A stretch of DNA of 64,000 nucleotides from Dipylidium caninum (Eukaryota > Platyhelminthes > Cestoda > Cyclophyllidea > Dipylidiidae), in the NCBI GenBank assembly GCA_017562135.1, contig QEYB01000468.1:70869-134868 (forward strand), in the 5' to 3' direction. Below, one piece after another: positions 11,321-24,000 of the stretch (positions within the stretch are counted from its first letter, which is position 1; each line of letters opens with the position of its first letter). Below the pieces are notes generated by a model. The model did no database searches. It saw only the letters and a list, made by a program, of their open reading frames with translations, and was not told the origin of the DNA. The translations under genes and the position numbers were made by a program.

Positions 11321-11804
11321 ATGTTACAACCATCTTGTGCATCAATGAGAGTAATTTTCTTCGCTGTCTTAGTGACTCTTATGTTGAGTTTAGGTTACTG
11401 TCAAGGTGAGCTTACACTCTTTTGCCTATTTCATGAAGGTTGCATTCGACAAAAGGTTGAATAATTCTGTGTCTCTCACTTTTGATTCTCAATTTTAATG
11501 ATTATAAGTTCGCGGCTCTAAGGCCGCGGCTCTAAGGCCACGGTTCCGGGAGTATAGATAACAGTTAACATAACGAAGAAATTAAATAAGGAAACTATTT
11601 ATTTTCACAGGGAGGATGAGTTACATTAATCGGTGCAATTTACCGATTGATGTGGGGAGATGCCAAGGCCAATTTCTGCGCTACGGTTACGACTCTGAAA
11701 CAGACGATTGTCGGCCATTTGTCTATGGCGGGTGTCGCGGCAACAGAAATAACTTCTTTACCCATAATGAGTGTATGCAAAGGTGTTTCATGAAATTCAA
11801 ATAA
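11321..11804 (+). CDS. Secreted single-domain Kunitz protein, P1 glutamine
   Basis: Exon 1 (11321-11405) encodes a signal peptide (MRVIFFAVLVTLMLSLGYCQ from the second ATG at 11345, with eight more residues from the first). A phase-1 intron of 205 bases leads to exon 2 (11611-11804). The product is 92 residues. The domain starts at CNLPIDVGRC and has exact spacing C-x8-C-x15-C-x7-C-x12-C-x3-C, with the conserved FVYGGCRGNRNNF core. Kunitz proteins block serine proteases through the residue after the second cysteine (P1). Here it is Gln followed by Gly, not Lys or Arg, so strong trypsin inhibition is unlikely; some cestode family members act on ion channels instead. The one-exon-signal, one-exon-domain layout is that of tapeworm Kunitz genes and is shared with the next gene. 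Confidence 0.93.
11511..11538. repeat. Two tandem 14-base units in the Kunitz intron
   Basis: CGCGGCTCTAAGGC occurs twice in direct succession, followed by a degenerate partial third copy. It is GC-rich in an AT-rich intron. Confidence 0.7.
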
Positions 11805-11805
11805 A
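11800..11805 (+). terminator. AATAAA overlapping the Kunitz stop codon
   Basis: The stop TAA (11802-11804) is inside the hexamer AATAAA, and a T run follows at about 11814. If used, the 3' untranslated region would be only some 15-25 bases. Confidence 0.45.
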
Positions 11806-14800
11806 GATCCGACTTTTTTTCGATTATTTTAGCCTTTATGAAATTACGAAATTCTTCAGCTGTGTGGAAATACTTCAGAACCCCAATGAGTACATTAGTG
11901 TGCTTTGTAAAAAATGAATAAATTACATAGTTTATAGGCAAATGCAGCAAAAAAAAAGTGTACACTTGAAACTTGACCATCTAATGTACATTGTCGAATA
12001 ACTGACGGGTATGTCAATAAGCCGTGAATGAAGTCCGGAAGCGAAAAAATGACAGTAATTAACCAACAGATGCGGTGAGTAAAAAGAACAGCGTTTGCAA
12101 ATGGGGAAGGGGGAAAGATAAGAGTTCATTAAGCCCAGAAAGGAGGGTCACTCGCAATTAGCATCTTTTATTAAAATATGGTTTTTAGGCATTTTGAGCG
12201 CCATAAAATTCTGCTTTAACCATCTATTTTAAAGCGGCTTACATATTCGCAAAAGCAATGAAATACCTTTAAGTAGTTCTCCTTCAAAATTTCACAGACG
12301 CCTCAGGAAATACTTAGCTGGTGGGTTAATAGTAAAAAACAGTTACAAAAGTATTTAACAGTAACCAGGAAGCCATACTTTTTTGCGATTATCAAAACGT
12401 AGTTCTAACCAAGTGCCAGATGGGAGATTTACGAAGAAACCGGATATTCGCTGCGCGCCAAAATAATTATTGTAAAAATAATTGGTCATTAATTGGCGCG
12501 GGAAAAGAACGTTCCCAAGCAGGGAAGCATAACTTTTGAAAAACCCTTTCATCGTCTTGTATAGATTCTATATGTTAGAGGTATTACAAACTGCGAGTGC
12601 GAATGTTTCTTAGTGCTAAAATTTATTTTTACAATATAATTACGTCAATTCATTTTGCTGACTTGCTATGTCATAGTAGTTACAGCCTTTCTTAGGCGAT
12701 AGATGCAGCAACTTCGTACGATGTCTTGGTGACACTTTCGTAGGAAGGAGATGGATTCATGAAACCTGCATAGAAAGGGAAGATAGACCTCAAGATCTGG
12801 TATGAATGCTCGAAAGCTTCAAATCACCCTGTGCAGATATCCACCATGACACTTTTATTTTATAAAAGCCTTATTGAGTTGGATATTGTGCATTTTACAT
12901 TATTTTTGCACTCAGATAAATTGTTCTTGTGGCAGGTGTAAATGTCGGCATTCATGATTTCAAGGATTTTCAACTGCAGAAAACTGCTTTCACCAGAGGA
13001 AAAGCGATATAACAGTTGGTTAAACAAATATGAGGACCTCTTTTAAAATGTATGAGGTGTTGCTAACGCGGTATTTATAAAAGCCACCAAAACGAGACTC
13101 CTGAAATCGTCGAATAACTTTTGGACAAGTGTAACTTATTTTCCAAATGGTGACTGTTTTAAATATCTCAGTACCGTTAAATTCGACTTAATGCTGTAAA
13201 AATGAATCGGACAAGTATAGGGGAATAATTCCTCTAAGCTCGCACGAAGCGTTGTTTGATTAATGCCACAATTTTAATTTTGTTCAACCTCTCTATCATA
13301 TGCAAAAATAGTGGTTTTAGAGCTCATATATGGCACTACAGATAGTTAGAAATTACTAATTATAAGGCATCTGCGAAAGTTAAAGAATGAATTTAGATGT
13401 TCAGTTGGAGTAACTTGTCAGAAGCCAGTCACCTGTGGAGCCCGTTGGCTGTTGAAATGATTGTATTATTTCAAATCTCATACAGGTGGTGAATGACAAA
13501 GTGAACGTAAAAGTGGGCTGCTGGTTACTTTCCTCTGAGATATTCCACTTATCCTGTAAAGTATGGTTTATTTTGGGTCCCTACAAAAAATTACGGAATT
13601 GTGCCTACTAAGTTTCTGAAAGGAAAACTTTGTAGTCAAATAACTTCATTTCCTCCTCATTCTGAAACTTGCCCGTATTCCACGGAGTAAAGATTCTCCC
13701 TTTATGCACAATCACAGAGAGGTGGATTATAGATGCAATTGCAAAAATACATAATATTTTGTTGTAAAAGTGGTCTTCCACCGTACTATGAAACTATTCT
13801 ATGCCTATTGCCATCTATTCGATTGTGCTAGATTTTATTTTGCCCAAATCCACTTTGGTCATGAAACGTGACTGTGGTGGTGACCGTGTCACCCTCGTAC
13901 CTAAATATAAGTCTGGGCAGATTTTTTTCGTTCACCGAAAATGGACATGGGATCTTTTCACATCTGGAGCTTATAACACCGAGTGCGATCCGCGCTCACC
14001 TCTGCTTAACTTTAAGTTATGAAGAAACACCACCTGGAGCTTTCCGTAAATATGAAATTACTTGTGGGATATACGGACACATGGCCAATATGCCGAGATT
14101 CTTTCTGTTTGACATTATTCAACGAAATAGTTGACATTCGAAGCGCAGATTTTGAATCACAGTTGTCAGTCATTGCGAAACAAATTTAAGTATTCCAATT
14201 ATAATTTGACTAGCAGACACATATACTACAAAAGATGCCTCCATTTACGTTGGATAGACAATCTTCAACAAGTGGTTGCCGTTATGGCAATGCCGATATC
14301 CCACGATAAAAAATAAAACTGGTATTGGTGGATGGACATATCTCGGTTAATCAGATCCTCATCGTTTTGTTGGAGATTTTGACGCCGCTTAAAGGAACAA
14401 CATAGGTAGAGACGAAATTGCAGCCCCCAGTCAATTATGTAAAATCATAAGCAGCGGGATCTGGAATTCAGATGGCAAAGTGGATTAAAGCACAGAGAAA
14501 TTTATGATTCTTGCGAATGCTCCCAACGTTTTGGATTTATTTGAAGAATATTTTATAATAAAACTTCAATGTACACCTACAACGCAATATAATTATTGCT
14601 TCCGAGAGAGGAAAAGCTTTGAAAACCTTCATAATCTGAGAGCAAAGTATTTGATCAACTAGATGATTTCACATGACTACAGGTCTGTTATGTGCTGTAT
14701 TTTCGTACTCATGTGACTTCATCGTGAGCTATTTGTGCGTAATATAATCAAGTAGTAGTAACACTAAGCTGTTACTATCATGCAACGAAGCGAATTTTCC

Positions 14801-15444
14801 CCAACAGATCTGACATCCATATGGCTTAATAGATGGGCATATTTTTCTTCGAAAACTTCTTAAATTGATGGCAACAATAAAATGCGGCGTTGATTGAACT
14901 TATGGCGCACCACCATGTCGAACGGCGTGGAATGCGTGTGATATCGACATAAAGTGGGAAGTATTGTCATTTGAATGGAAAACCCTACGTGGCGGCACGC
15001 TCATTCTAATTATTCTGTATACTTATATGTTCCCCCCAAAACCACCTTGTCGCATTTTGCTACTTCACTTTCACTTTGTTAAGCATCACATATGAAACTA
15101 CGTTCATGAGGTCGCATGGGTATCGAATGTGAAACGTGAGCCTGCATGGGAAAGAGTTTGCCTATAAATGTATTAATCGTATTTATACGAAAGATGTCTT
15201 ATTTGGCAGGCGAAGTTAGCTGCGCTTTCAGTTGCGAGAAATTTCACGTACATAGGACACTATTGGCTTTCGGAGACGAGGGGGAAGACGATTTTGATTC
15301 AGTATACCGAAGCAGGTAGGTAACCAGGATCATGTGGATCAGGCCACAGAAAGAAAGGGCTTCTTTCACCCCTTCGTGATTGGTCAATTTTGGAATAATA
15401 AAAGGATCATTGCATGGCGGTTTGATATATACACTTTTTCCCTC
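11806..15444. other. Interval between the two Kunitz genes, no supported gene
   Basis: AT-rich. I looked for a third Kunitz domain by its six-cysteine spacing on both strands and found none. A 65-codon minus-strand frame at 12355-12552 and overlapping plus-strand frames at 13801-14316 have no recognisable motif or splice partners. Confidence 0.4.
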
Positions 15445-16300
15445 ATGGGAAAAACATTTATCTTAATGAGTCACTGGATCATTTGCTTCCTTTTTCTTAG
15501 TAATTCTTTTTCATTTGAAATAGCCGGTAAGTCGATGTGCCATTGCATTTCTGCACGTTTATTCAAATTGATTTATTCATCCTCATCATGAAAGAGGCAG
15601 CTACGTGGGTGGTTAAATAATAAAGATATGCTTCAGGAGTATTCCGACTATCTGATGCCTATCCCTGTTTATACAAATAACAAAACTTTCGAAATACCGC
15701 CGACCTTCCTCAGATCAGAGTAAATTGTTTAACACCAAAAGAAACGTACTCCATAAAAAATTGAATTTTACCTATTATTAAGTACTAAGTATGACATTTT
15801 CTTTATTTCTCTTATCTCCACTTTATGAAATATAAATTAAGAATAAAGGAATCAAATGAGATCTAATTTTTTGCAACAAGTACGCGTGCGCACGTAAGGC
15901 GGAGGCATTAACCACGTTGAAGTAACTTGACAACGATTCACGCAAGTTGCAAAACACCTCACTTAGTACCATCTCGGCTATACGGAATATTTTTATCAAA
16001 AGGGACCAAAGCTGACTTTGTATATCGCTTACAGAGGTCCCACCGGTATGTGTGCCACAATTGCAGACGGCGAATTGCTGGTACTACCGTCCGAACTATG
16101 TTTACAATAATCTTCTCAACCGCTGCATTTGGAGTGGGTGGAGTTCATGTAACTCGAAGCTGAACAGCTTTAGAACGCGCAGCGATTGTGAGAGAATCTG
16201 CCTTGGCGGTCGACGAAGTTACAGTCAGCGCATACAGGAACGAGACGAGTACTACCTTAAAGGCTTCTATGAGGACACATCCTTGAAAAAGAGGCAATAA
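15445..16300 (+). CDS. Divergent secreted Kunitz protein, P1 tryptophan, charged tail
   Basis: Exon 1 (15445-15526) gives a hydrophobic leader (MSHWIICFLFLSNSFSF within it) and ends in phase 1 at G|GTAAGT. Exon 2 (16035-16300) follows an ACAG acceptor in the same phase, as in the first Kunitz gene. The product is 115 residues. Cysteine spacing is exactly C-x8-C-x15-C-x7-C-x12-C-x3-C, from CVPQLQTANC through WSGWSSC to CERIC. The residue after the second cysteine (P1) is Trp. The Gly-Gly before the fourth cysteine, including the nearly invariant Gly37 of the family, is replaced by Ser-Ser. A tail of about 30 residues rich in Arg, Lys and Glu follows the domain. Fold and secretion are well supported; target is unknown, and loss of protease inhibition is likely. 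An in-frame upstream ATG at 15334 exists but would bury the signal peptide. Confidence 0.85.
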
Positions 16301-18594
16301 GTCTGTGTAACACATCAACCCTATTGACCCCACTGCTAACACTTGTTACAACTTACCACACCAACTATTTTCAAAATTACCCATTAACTTTGGCAGACAA
16401 TAACTAAACGGGTAAATACAAGCACAAATTTTGAAATTTTTGCTTGTCAACGACTGCTTCACGTTGACAAATTGGTAGGGCCGTACTTTTACGGGACTGA
16501 CTGCGTGATGCTGGCTGACCAGAACAAATAACCCTAAGCGGCGCAGAAAAACAGCCCCTGGTGTTAGCAGAGGGGGAGGCCAAATAATTCGTACATCAGA
16601 CGAAGAGGTTTTTAAAAAGTACTGAAAAGGAGGACATGCTCCACGAATGAAAATTTATCTACCGTTTTAAATCTCAGTGAGAAAATTATCAACGTCCTCA
16701 CTTGTGTTACGATATCGTAGGATTTACCTCAAGATGGCAGCCAGTTTGAGAAATGGAAGTAGTCTCCTGCTAACTTAATCTCCGCAACTCAATGCTACTG
16801 TGTCGTCAATTTTAGCTACTCCCAACCACCAGGACTTCGTTTGAGCACCTCCAGTCAACTGACTTGCAATAACGCGCTATTGAAGTCAGCCAAGTTAAGA
16901 GAGATGAGAGATATCGCAAACACATGGTTCTGTTGTCTCGAGTAATAGATAATCTAGGGGAAATACTTAGTCGAAATGTGAAGCAAAATGCGTGAAAATC
17001 GTGATACTTTAAAGAACAAGGGTGGTAAGAGGTGAAGATCGTTAAGAGGGGAGGATGGCACTGTGAAGTGAAGCGTGCGCACCAAACAAACGCTGTAAAT
17101 ACGTGAAAGGGGTTGGAAGGCTTGAGTAACCAATTATGACAGCACCTTGAGAAAGGATATTCACATAAGGAGCGCGAAATAAGGTGAGGCAGGAACTGGT
17201 GACCCTGTTCTTACTAAAGTAAGTGTTGCAGCCTTTTCCTGCAGTTGTTTCATTCACTTTCCATTGCCTATAATGCTGTTCAGTGAGGGTTCAATTAACG
17301 CATGAGTCAAAGAGGTCAAATAGCAGTGCACGAATTGGCGCATCCATGTTCATGTGAGGCCTCATCAACCAACTTCCTCATTTTCAGATGATCCTCTTAT
17401 GTAGTAGTGAGTTCAAACCGCGTATGTGTAACCGCATATTTAGTGGGCCTTGACAGCCATGTCATTTGCAGCACCCATAACACCTTACTGTTGAAGTTCT
17501 TTTTTCATCAAATTGGAGAATTTAAGCACACACATGGGTGTACTTCGAGGAGGATATTACGGCATTTTGCTCCAATCCAAATGACTATGCACGTTACATT
17601 AAGGGGCAGTGATTGATTACTGAGGATAAAAGGGGCCTTACGGCGCGTTTGGCTCAACCGCGATGCCTGCCTGAATTCATAAAACTCGTCGTCGATGTGT
17701 GGTGCGTGTGAGTCATGTAAACACAATCTGATGCCTGTTGAACTCATTTGACTCGCTCAGTTACCGTGTCACGAATAAAGTCAAAGTAAAACTGACAAGG
17801 AGGTCCCCGACATACCCGATCCGAACAAATTTGTGTGTTTAAACGCTCTTTGGAATATTTACCAAACGTCTGAGTTTATTTTTGAGTATGGACAGGTACA
17901 CACTAATTTTGTTATCAGATTAACTATTATTTTCAAATTTAAAAATGTGGTAGACGCACCAAAAGCCAGGAAGACATGTTATGTGGGGGCCACTTTGCTC
18001 CTGTCTTATCTGCTCACACTATCACTTAACTCCCTGCGATTGCCTAGTGCAATCATCCTAGTTGCCTTTATTTTAGACATTTTCGAGACTTTTGTCTGAT
18101 TTGACACGTAATCACCGTCTCCCAAGGGACAGATCAAAGTAGAGGAGATGAGGAGGGATACAGAGGAGGAAATATGGGTGCTAGGGTTACCAGCGAACTC
18201 AAATGAATTGCGATTTTTCCCACCTAGACTACGGCCGCCATCCATGATGAATCTGTCGGTTTCATTTAAGATAGTATTCGCACCACCTCCGTTTGACAAG
18301 CTCACAGCTTAGGAGTTCCTCAAGGTTCGCTACCATTCGGCTCCGTAATAGGCTGGAGCAAACAAGGCGTCTGTCTGGGCAAGCCGTTGCTTCAGGTGAC
18401 AACCGTTAAGGTTCGCGATGTATTGAGCATGGCTAACTAACAAAGGGGCATTTGCGGAGATTATTATTAGCCTTTCAATACGACTGTCTGCTAAGTTTAC
18501 ATGAGTCGAAAAATATGACACTGTTTCACCACAAAACTTCTCCAAATTGGAGAGCTTCAAAAGTCACGAAGTTATACGCTAATAAGGTGAAACT
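16301..18594. other. Spacer before the GT14 gene, no supported gene
   Basis: Short frames on both strands (for example minus-strand frames at 18006-18305 and 18330-18560) have no family features or splice context. Confidence 0.35.
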
Positions 18595-18614
18595 CACACA
18601 CACACGCACACACA
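18595..18614. repeat. (CA)n microsatellite
   Basis: CA dinucleotide run of about ten units with one CG interruption, 140 bases upstream of the GT14 start codon. Confidence 0.9.
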
Positions 18615-18754
18615 ACATGGTTTCATGATGTGCTGGTGCCTAAGTTGGAAAATGAACTACTTTACCATTCTGCATACTAGACAATACAAAAATACATTGC
18701 TCATCAGATCTAATATGTTCTCTCCACTTGCCTCATCCTTCCATTTGAAGTAGA

Positions 18755-20658
18755 ATGCCAACGTCGTATAGAAGAAGAAACAAACGAATATGCTTTGGCT
18801 TGGGATTTGCCGTAATGACCATTTTGCTTCTACGTCAGCAATTTCGAAGAGGTGGGGACGCTCCTCTAGAGTCATCTAACACCTCTCGGGAGGAAATAAG
18901 AAATTTCGTGGGAGAGAACTCGGATCAATTCTTTTCTGAGATCACTTCGCCGAGCCATCCTAACTGCCTACATTTTCGACGGCAATTTGTCGTGATGCCT
19001 CTGCCTGACGGAGACATGGATGTCGCTTTTACAATGGTGGTGCACAAGGACGCTTTGCAGATTGCTCGCCTTCTACGCATGATCCACCGTGTAAACAACT
19101 ACTATTGCATTCATTTGGATGCGCGTTCGCCTCGTCACTTCTGGAAGTCGATAGAGGGTATTGCGAAGTGCTTTGGCTCCAATGTGGAATTAGTGCCAGT
19201 GGAGAGGCGTGTTGCAGTCAAATGGGGCGACGAGTCAGTTCTGAAACCACAGTTAATTTGTGCAGAACAAGCACTCCGAAGGCGTTCCACTTGGAAGTAT
19301 CTCCTCAACATTGTGGGTCAGGAATTCCCTCTCCGAACTAATCTCGAATTATTAGCGGCTCTCAAGGCGCTGAACGGATCAAATCTCATTGAAAGCTTCT
19401 CAATTACACGATACAAGAAGTGGGTGCGGAATATGACATTGCCATTTGGGGTAAGTTTCAAGTTGTTGCCTTTTTATAGATGACTGCTTTGCGTACTCGT
19501 GGCACTCTTTCAATGCTGCATAGTCAATTGAAGTTGAAAAACGTGAAAAAATACGTATCCCACCAAAAGTCATCGTTATGAGCGCATGCATCTAAGTCAA
19601 CCTCTAACTATGACCCCATAATTCATCGTAGAATTGCCATTCCATAATGCGTGAGCCTTCAACAAGTGCCACAAAACGCGAACTTACACGATTCCCATAG
19701 GAATTTCGCAGCCTGAATCAGGCACCAAGGGACCCGCAGTTGTTAAGGTAGATAATGGCCTGCTTGTCCGACGACACTCATTCTCGGCTAACAGACGCGA
19801 ACTGAGGAGTTGATGTCACCACAGGCCATTCAGAGAAGCACGCGGCAGAAGCACTGTCTGTTGAATGGAGAGCAGAGGTGGTTCTCCTGGCTTTCAGGAC
19901 TGCACTCTGATTGAAGACGAAGCTCTATCCCCGGGGAGAACCTTTCAATACCTCCTCAGAACACGAACTACGTTGTGTAAGATGGGAAAGTGCGTAGAAC
20001 AAACGAGTCGGTGGTGAGGCAGAGAGAGATCGACTGGACGAATTATGCTAGTAGAGGATGCGATGCGATGCGATGCGATGCAATGCGATGCGATGCGGGG
20101 TAGGTCACTAACCCAGAAGACAAATCCGTTTTGCTCATCATTTTTCAGATGTCCTGGTACAAGGGCACCGTGTATGGAGCATTCCGAAGGGACTTTTTGC
20201 AAGCGGCAGTACTGGGATCGACCCTGGCTCCGATTCGTGAACTTCTTCTTCAGCACAGAATGTTTAATCATCCTGACGAGCTATTCTTCTCCTCTCTGGC
20301 CTACAACCCCCAACTCAAACTCCCTGGAGCCTGTGTCGTGGCGCCGCTGCCACGGTCCGAGGTGAACCTCGGCTTCCCCACCAAATATGTGGTGTGGCGC
20401 GACTACGGCATTACCTGTCCCACCAAATACGTGCGCTCCATCTGCATCCTCGGGACGCCACATTTGTCGCAACTGCGCAGTGCACCACACCTCTTCGCCA
20501 ACAAATTCCATGCCGACTACCACCCGGAAGCCTATGATCAAATGGAGAGATGGTACTTCGAAAAGTTGACCAAGGAAGTAGAGTCGGGCTCTTACGCAAG
20601 TGACGCTTTCGACACCGCCTTCTATGCCAATCGCTCGTGCTCTCACCTGCACATCTAA
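18755..20658 (+). CDS. GT14 family glycosyltransferase (core-2/I-branching type), intact
   Basis: A type II Golgi membrane enzyme expected to transfer GlcNAc (or xylose in some relatives) from a UDP-sugar to a glycan. Exon 1 is 18755-19450 and exon 2 is 20149-20658, joined in phase 0 (PFG|MSW) for 401 residues. Residues 1-12 are basic, and 13-28 form the signal anchor (CFGLGFAVMTILLLRQ). The GT14 'Branch' domain starts at DVAFTMVVHKDALQIARLLR, then NNYYCIHLDARS, STWKYLLNIVGQEFPLRTNL and LKALNGSNLIES. Exon 2 gives WYKGTVYGAFRRDFL, HPDELFFSSLAYN (position of the catalytic acid region) and PTKYVVWRDYG. Acceptor specificity cannot be read from sequence. Exon 2 and most of the 698-base intron recur almost unchanged at 30.5 kb, and exon 2 recurs at 55.5 kb, each without exon 1. 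This is the only copy with both exons in frame. Confidence 0.92.
20057..20096 (+). repeat. (GATGC)n pentanucleotide repeat
   Basis: Eight units with one CAATGC variant, in the GT14 intron 50 bases before exon 2. The copy at 30855-30899 has one more unit. Confidence 0.9.
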
Positions 20659-20974
20659 ATATTAGCGAAATGGTCCGTCCTTCTTCTCCCCTCTTTCCTG
20701 GAGGGCAGTAAATGGGGCTCGGAAGAAAGCGAAGTAGGAGGGTTGCAGAGGTCACTCGCAGCATCACCAGTGCCTACCGTCCGCGCGATGTCAGTGTGTG
20801 CTGCAATGTGGCTTTAGTTCAGGTACTCGCATTAGCCTCCATTAGACCTCCTCCACTTCTTCCACTTCCATTCATTCTCTTTGCCCGCCTCCCTTCGAGA
20901 GGCGTCTGTCCCTCTGCATGCGGTGGAAGTCTCTCCAAGAGCTAGTCTTGCAAACACACCCCCCTCACCCACAG

Positions 20975-21056
20975 GGCGGTATTGGCACACGTAGCGTGAA
21001 CAGTCCTTTCTACCAAGTTTACTTGAGCTACTTGGCATGGCGTTGGGAACGGGTTG
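20975..21056 (+). other. Exon-like block conserved in all three GT14 exon-2 copies
   Basis: Bounded by CACAG and by a consensus donor (G|GTGAGG), open in the frame GIGTRSVNSPFYQVYLSYLA then WRWER. Copies B and C differ from this one at several sites, and several of the differences here are at third codon positions, which hints at coding selection. It lies 320 bases past the GT14 stop. It could be an alternative 3' exon or part of another transcript. Confidence 0.35.
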
Positions 21057-24000
21057 GTGAGGCTGATCCCCAGTCCACTTGGTTGCAAGTGACGCTTCAG
21101 TGCTGCACACTGGTCGTCTGATCACCACTGCTGGAAACTCCTTCATCGGTAAAGAATTCTGTAATGTTTAAGCAAAGTGGCGGCATGCTGTGAATGTCAC
21201 CATCATTTTGTAGCATTCTCTTTTTCGATAACCTGTGATTACAATTGTAAACGACAGTGTTCCATGTCGGATTGATGGAACATTGTTTAGGTCATGAATT
21301 TGGCATCATTGTTGGACGGTTTCCCAATATGCAAATTCCTTCCGAGCAAGCCTTTGTTAGCTCCTCTATGACGCTTGCCAAGTAATCTGATTCACTTCAT
21401 TTTTGAGGAATTTTTCACGTAGCCATTTTTCCGAAATGTCCATCCCTCTTTTTCTGTATTGTCAGCACTTTTCTTAGTAAGCGCCTTCATCACCTTTCAC
21501 TTTTTATCTCCATTACTGTCGAGTCTCCCAAATATCGAGTGCTCTACTTATGTCACCTCATCTTCAACGTGGGGTAAGTTAAGAGAATGTCAATTCTATG
21601 CTCATTGGTAGGTTATTGCACTGCTTATAGTCAAAGTTATGTACCAACTAAAGTGTTCAGGTTCCAGAAAAATCGACGGTAACTAGATAACTTTGACTCA
21701 AAAGGGCTATTTGCTGGAAACAAATTACTGCTCCACACACTGTGGACTCTCCTGCAGCATTATTAATTTGTTAGACATCAATTTATCCCCTCATCCGCCT
21801 TTGTCGACGAATTGTCTCGCAAATTTATTTTGATGGAGGTATTTGTGAAACTTACTTAACATGTCTTTCATCATAATCATCATTCATGACTAACGTCACC
21901 ATCACAATCGCTACTATTAGTATTACTCCTATTGTCAAATATTGTAGTTTTTTCGCACGTAGGGTCCTCACACTTCAAAAATAGAAAATATAATTTGGTG
22001 TATAGGGTAGGAGCGAAAGGAAAACGTTTCTTCTCCACTGAATAATCGTGTCGCGACTCACCGTTCTTTCGGAGGTATTAGATTTGGTCGGGATTTGGCG
22101 AAGTACAATCACTTACCCCTTTTTTTAACCTGGGATATGTACTCTCTCACTACGAGGCGAATATTTTGAACGTATGTCTTCAACTGTGTTTCGCTAACCT
22201 TTGCCTTTTTGTGGGAGTGACCTTGAAATTTCAAGGTGACAAAAGGCTTCTCCATTGATAAACATCAATTTCGTATGGCTGTAGCTTGGCTGTTAATCTT
22301 TTGCTCAATTTCTCAGAGTTGAATTGACACTAACTTGTTGCTCTGATAGTTGGCGGTGCCCAAAAATATCTTTAAAGGCAGACATTTTCATTTACTCACT
22401 GAGAATCCACCTTCCACTCAGTTTACAAAAGGATTTCATGAGACGCGTCTGTAGGTGCATAGGAAGAAGCTTTGGGATGGCCGCAGTTACAAAAGAGGTA
22501 TATTCAACACCCTGACATTGGTCTCTTCAGTACTCGAAACGCATATTAGAACGAAGGATGGAATGATTTGGCTACTCTAAGAATTAGCAGTACTTTAGCT
22601 TAGATGGTGACACGGTGTAAAACTCTTTCAATCCCTCGTGAAACACTCAAAACTCATTACCGAACATGAGTATGCTCGCAGAGAACTGTGAGCCATGACA
22701 AGCGTGACCTAAAGGTCAAATTTATCATGGCTAATGTTTGAGGATACGCGAATGAGACCAATATTTCACCTCCTTCATTCATTCCTCCCTTGCGATGACC
22801 AAGTAAGAACTATGTCAAATGAGTTGATGCCTAAACTTGGTTAGTGAATGTACGAAGAATTGCGTCCCAAAATCCCATCTAATTGGTCATAATAATAAAT
22901 TCATTTATAGGTCTCTATTTAATGCATCCTCACATTCACTTCTGTGATTCGAACCAAACCATTTTTCGGAGCGGATGAGATGGGATGTGGGTGGGGAAGA
23001 GGCTGGATCAACTCTAACAGTACACCTCTACTGTGTTTGAATAAATGCAAAGAGACAAGTCACTGACTTTAAAAGATATTCTTGCCACAGTGTGCCAAAG
23101 TGTTTAAGATCGTTTCAATGGCACAGGCAATCTTGAGAAATCTTTCATCGTGAATGGACGCTTGCGCAACTTTCTCTGGCAAAATGTAGTGGGTCAAGTG
23201 CTATGGTCAACACCCGTATGGACCCCTGCAAAGCGTAAATGTTAGGCTTTATAAATTACGCAACAAGACAGTTAAGTTTAAAATTGCAAAGGTATGAGAG
23301 GACGGCGTGGGCATGAAGTGGGCCCCTTGGAGAAACGAGCATTGGACGACATACAGCGCTTGGCAATTAGGTTCATAACGTTTTACACGCACGTCATTGC
23401 AAGAGTTTACTTAGTTCTCTTTGAGAATGCTCGACAAATGAGGTACCACCTGTTCTCGCAACGCATATTACCATTTCGCTTGTGATGGAGTGCAGACTCT
23501 CTGCCGCCCTACCGGAGGCAGTGAGCCTTACCATGCGATGCACACCACCATGAGTACAAAGCACATTACCTACTCGACCCCTAGTAATACAATTAAAGAA
23601 CTAAGTCGTGTGAGACAACCTCATCTGCATTTTCACATGATTGATTGGCGGTTGTGGAAGAGGCAGTACCCATTAACATGTAGGCGAGCGATCAACGCCC
23701 CAATTATCTGCAGACACGGTGGAATGCGGGCAATCATGCCGGTGTCATCCAAAAGGCTGGGATGACAAAGAGGCATTCTTATCATTCCTTTTACATTCTC
23801 AGCATGTGGGGGGCAAAGTGAAGTGTAGTGCCATTTTCAACGTTGTGTTGAGTGCCAGGTTATGGGATTTATGAGAACGGCTTGAATCGTTATCATGACT
23901 GAGGCTGAAGCACTATAACTCGCAGAACATACGCCGAACTACGAGACCCCTCTTCTTTGGGAACCAGTGAACAGTGTGAGAGGAAACTACCTCATGTCCT

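Larger units (their letters stand above)
19710..21165 (+). repeat. Duplicated segment, copy A (GT14 intron end, exon 2, 3' flank)
   Basis: Matches 30508 onward in direct orientation. From the shared start (AGCCTGAATCA) to about 21015 I see almost no substitutions. From about 21018 to 21165 the copies differ at many positions, and beyond that similarity is lost. Confidence 0.9.

Noticed and set aside
13801..14316. Overlapping plus-strand frames with Cys residues, checked as a third Kunitz domain
   Set aside because: Cysteine spacing does not fit the family and no signal-peptide exon is nearby.
20045..20767. Several open frames overlapping GT14 exon 2 on both strands
   Set aside because: Shadow frames of a GC-rich coding exon; the same shadows recur in the two other copies.
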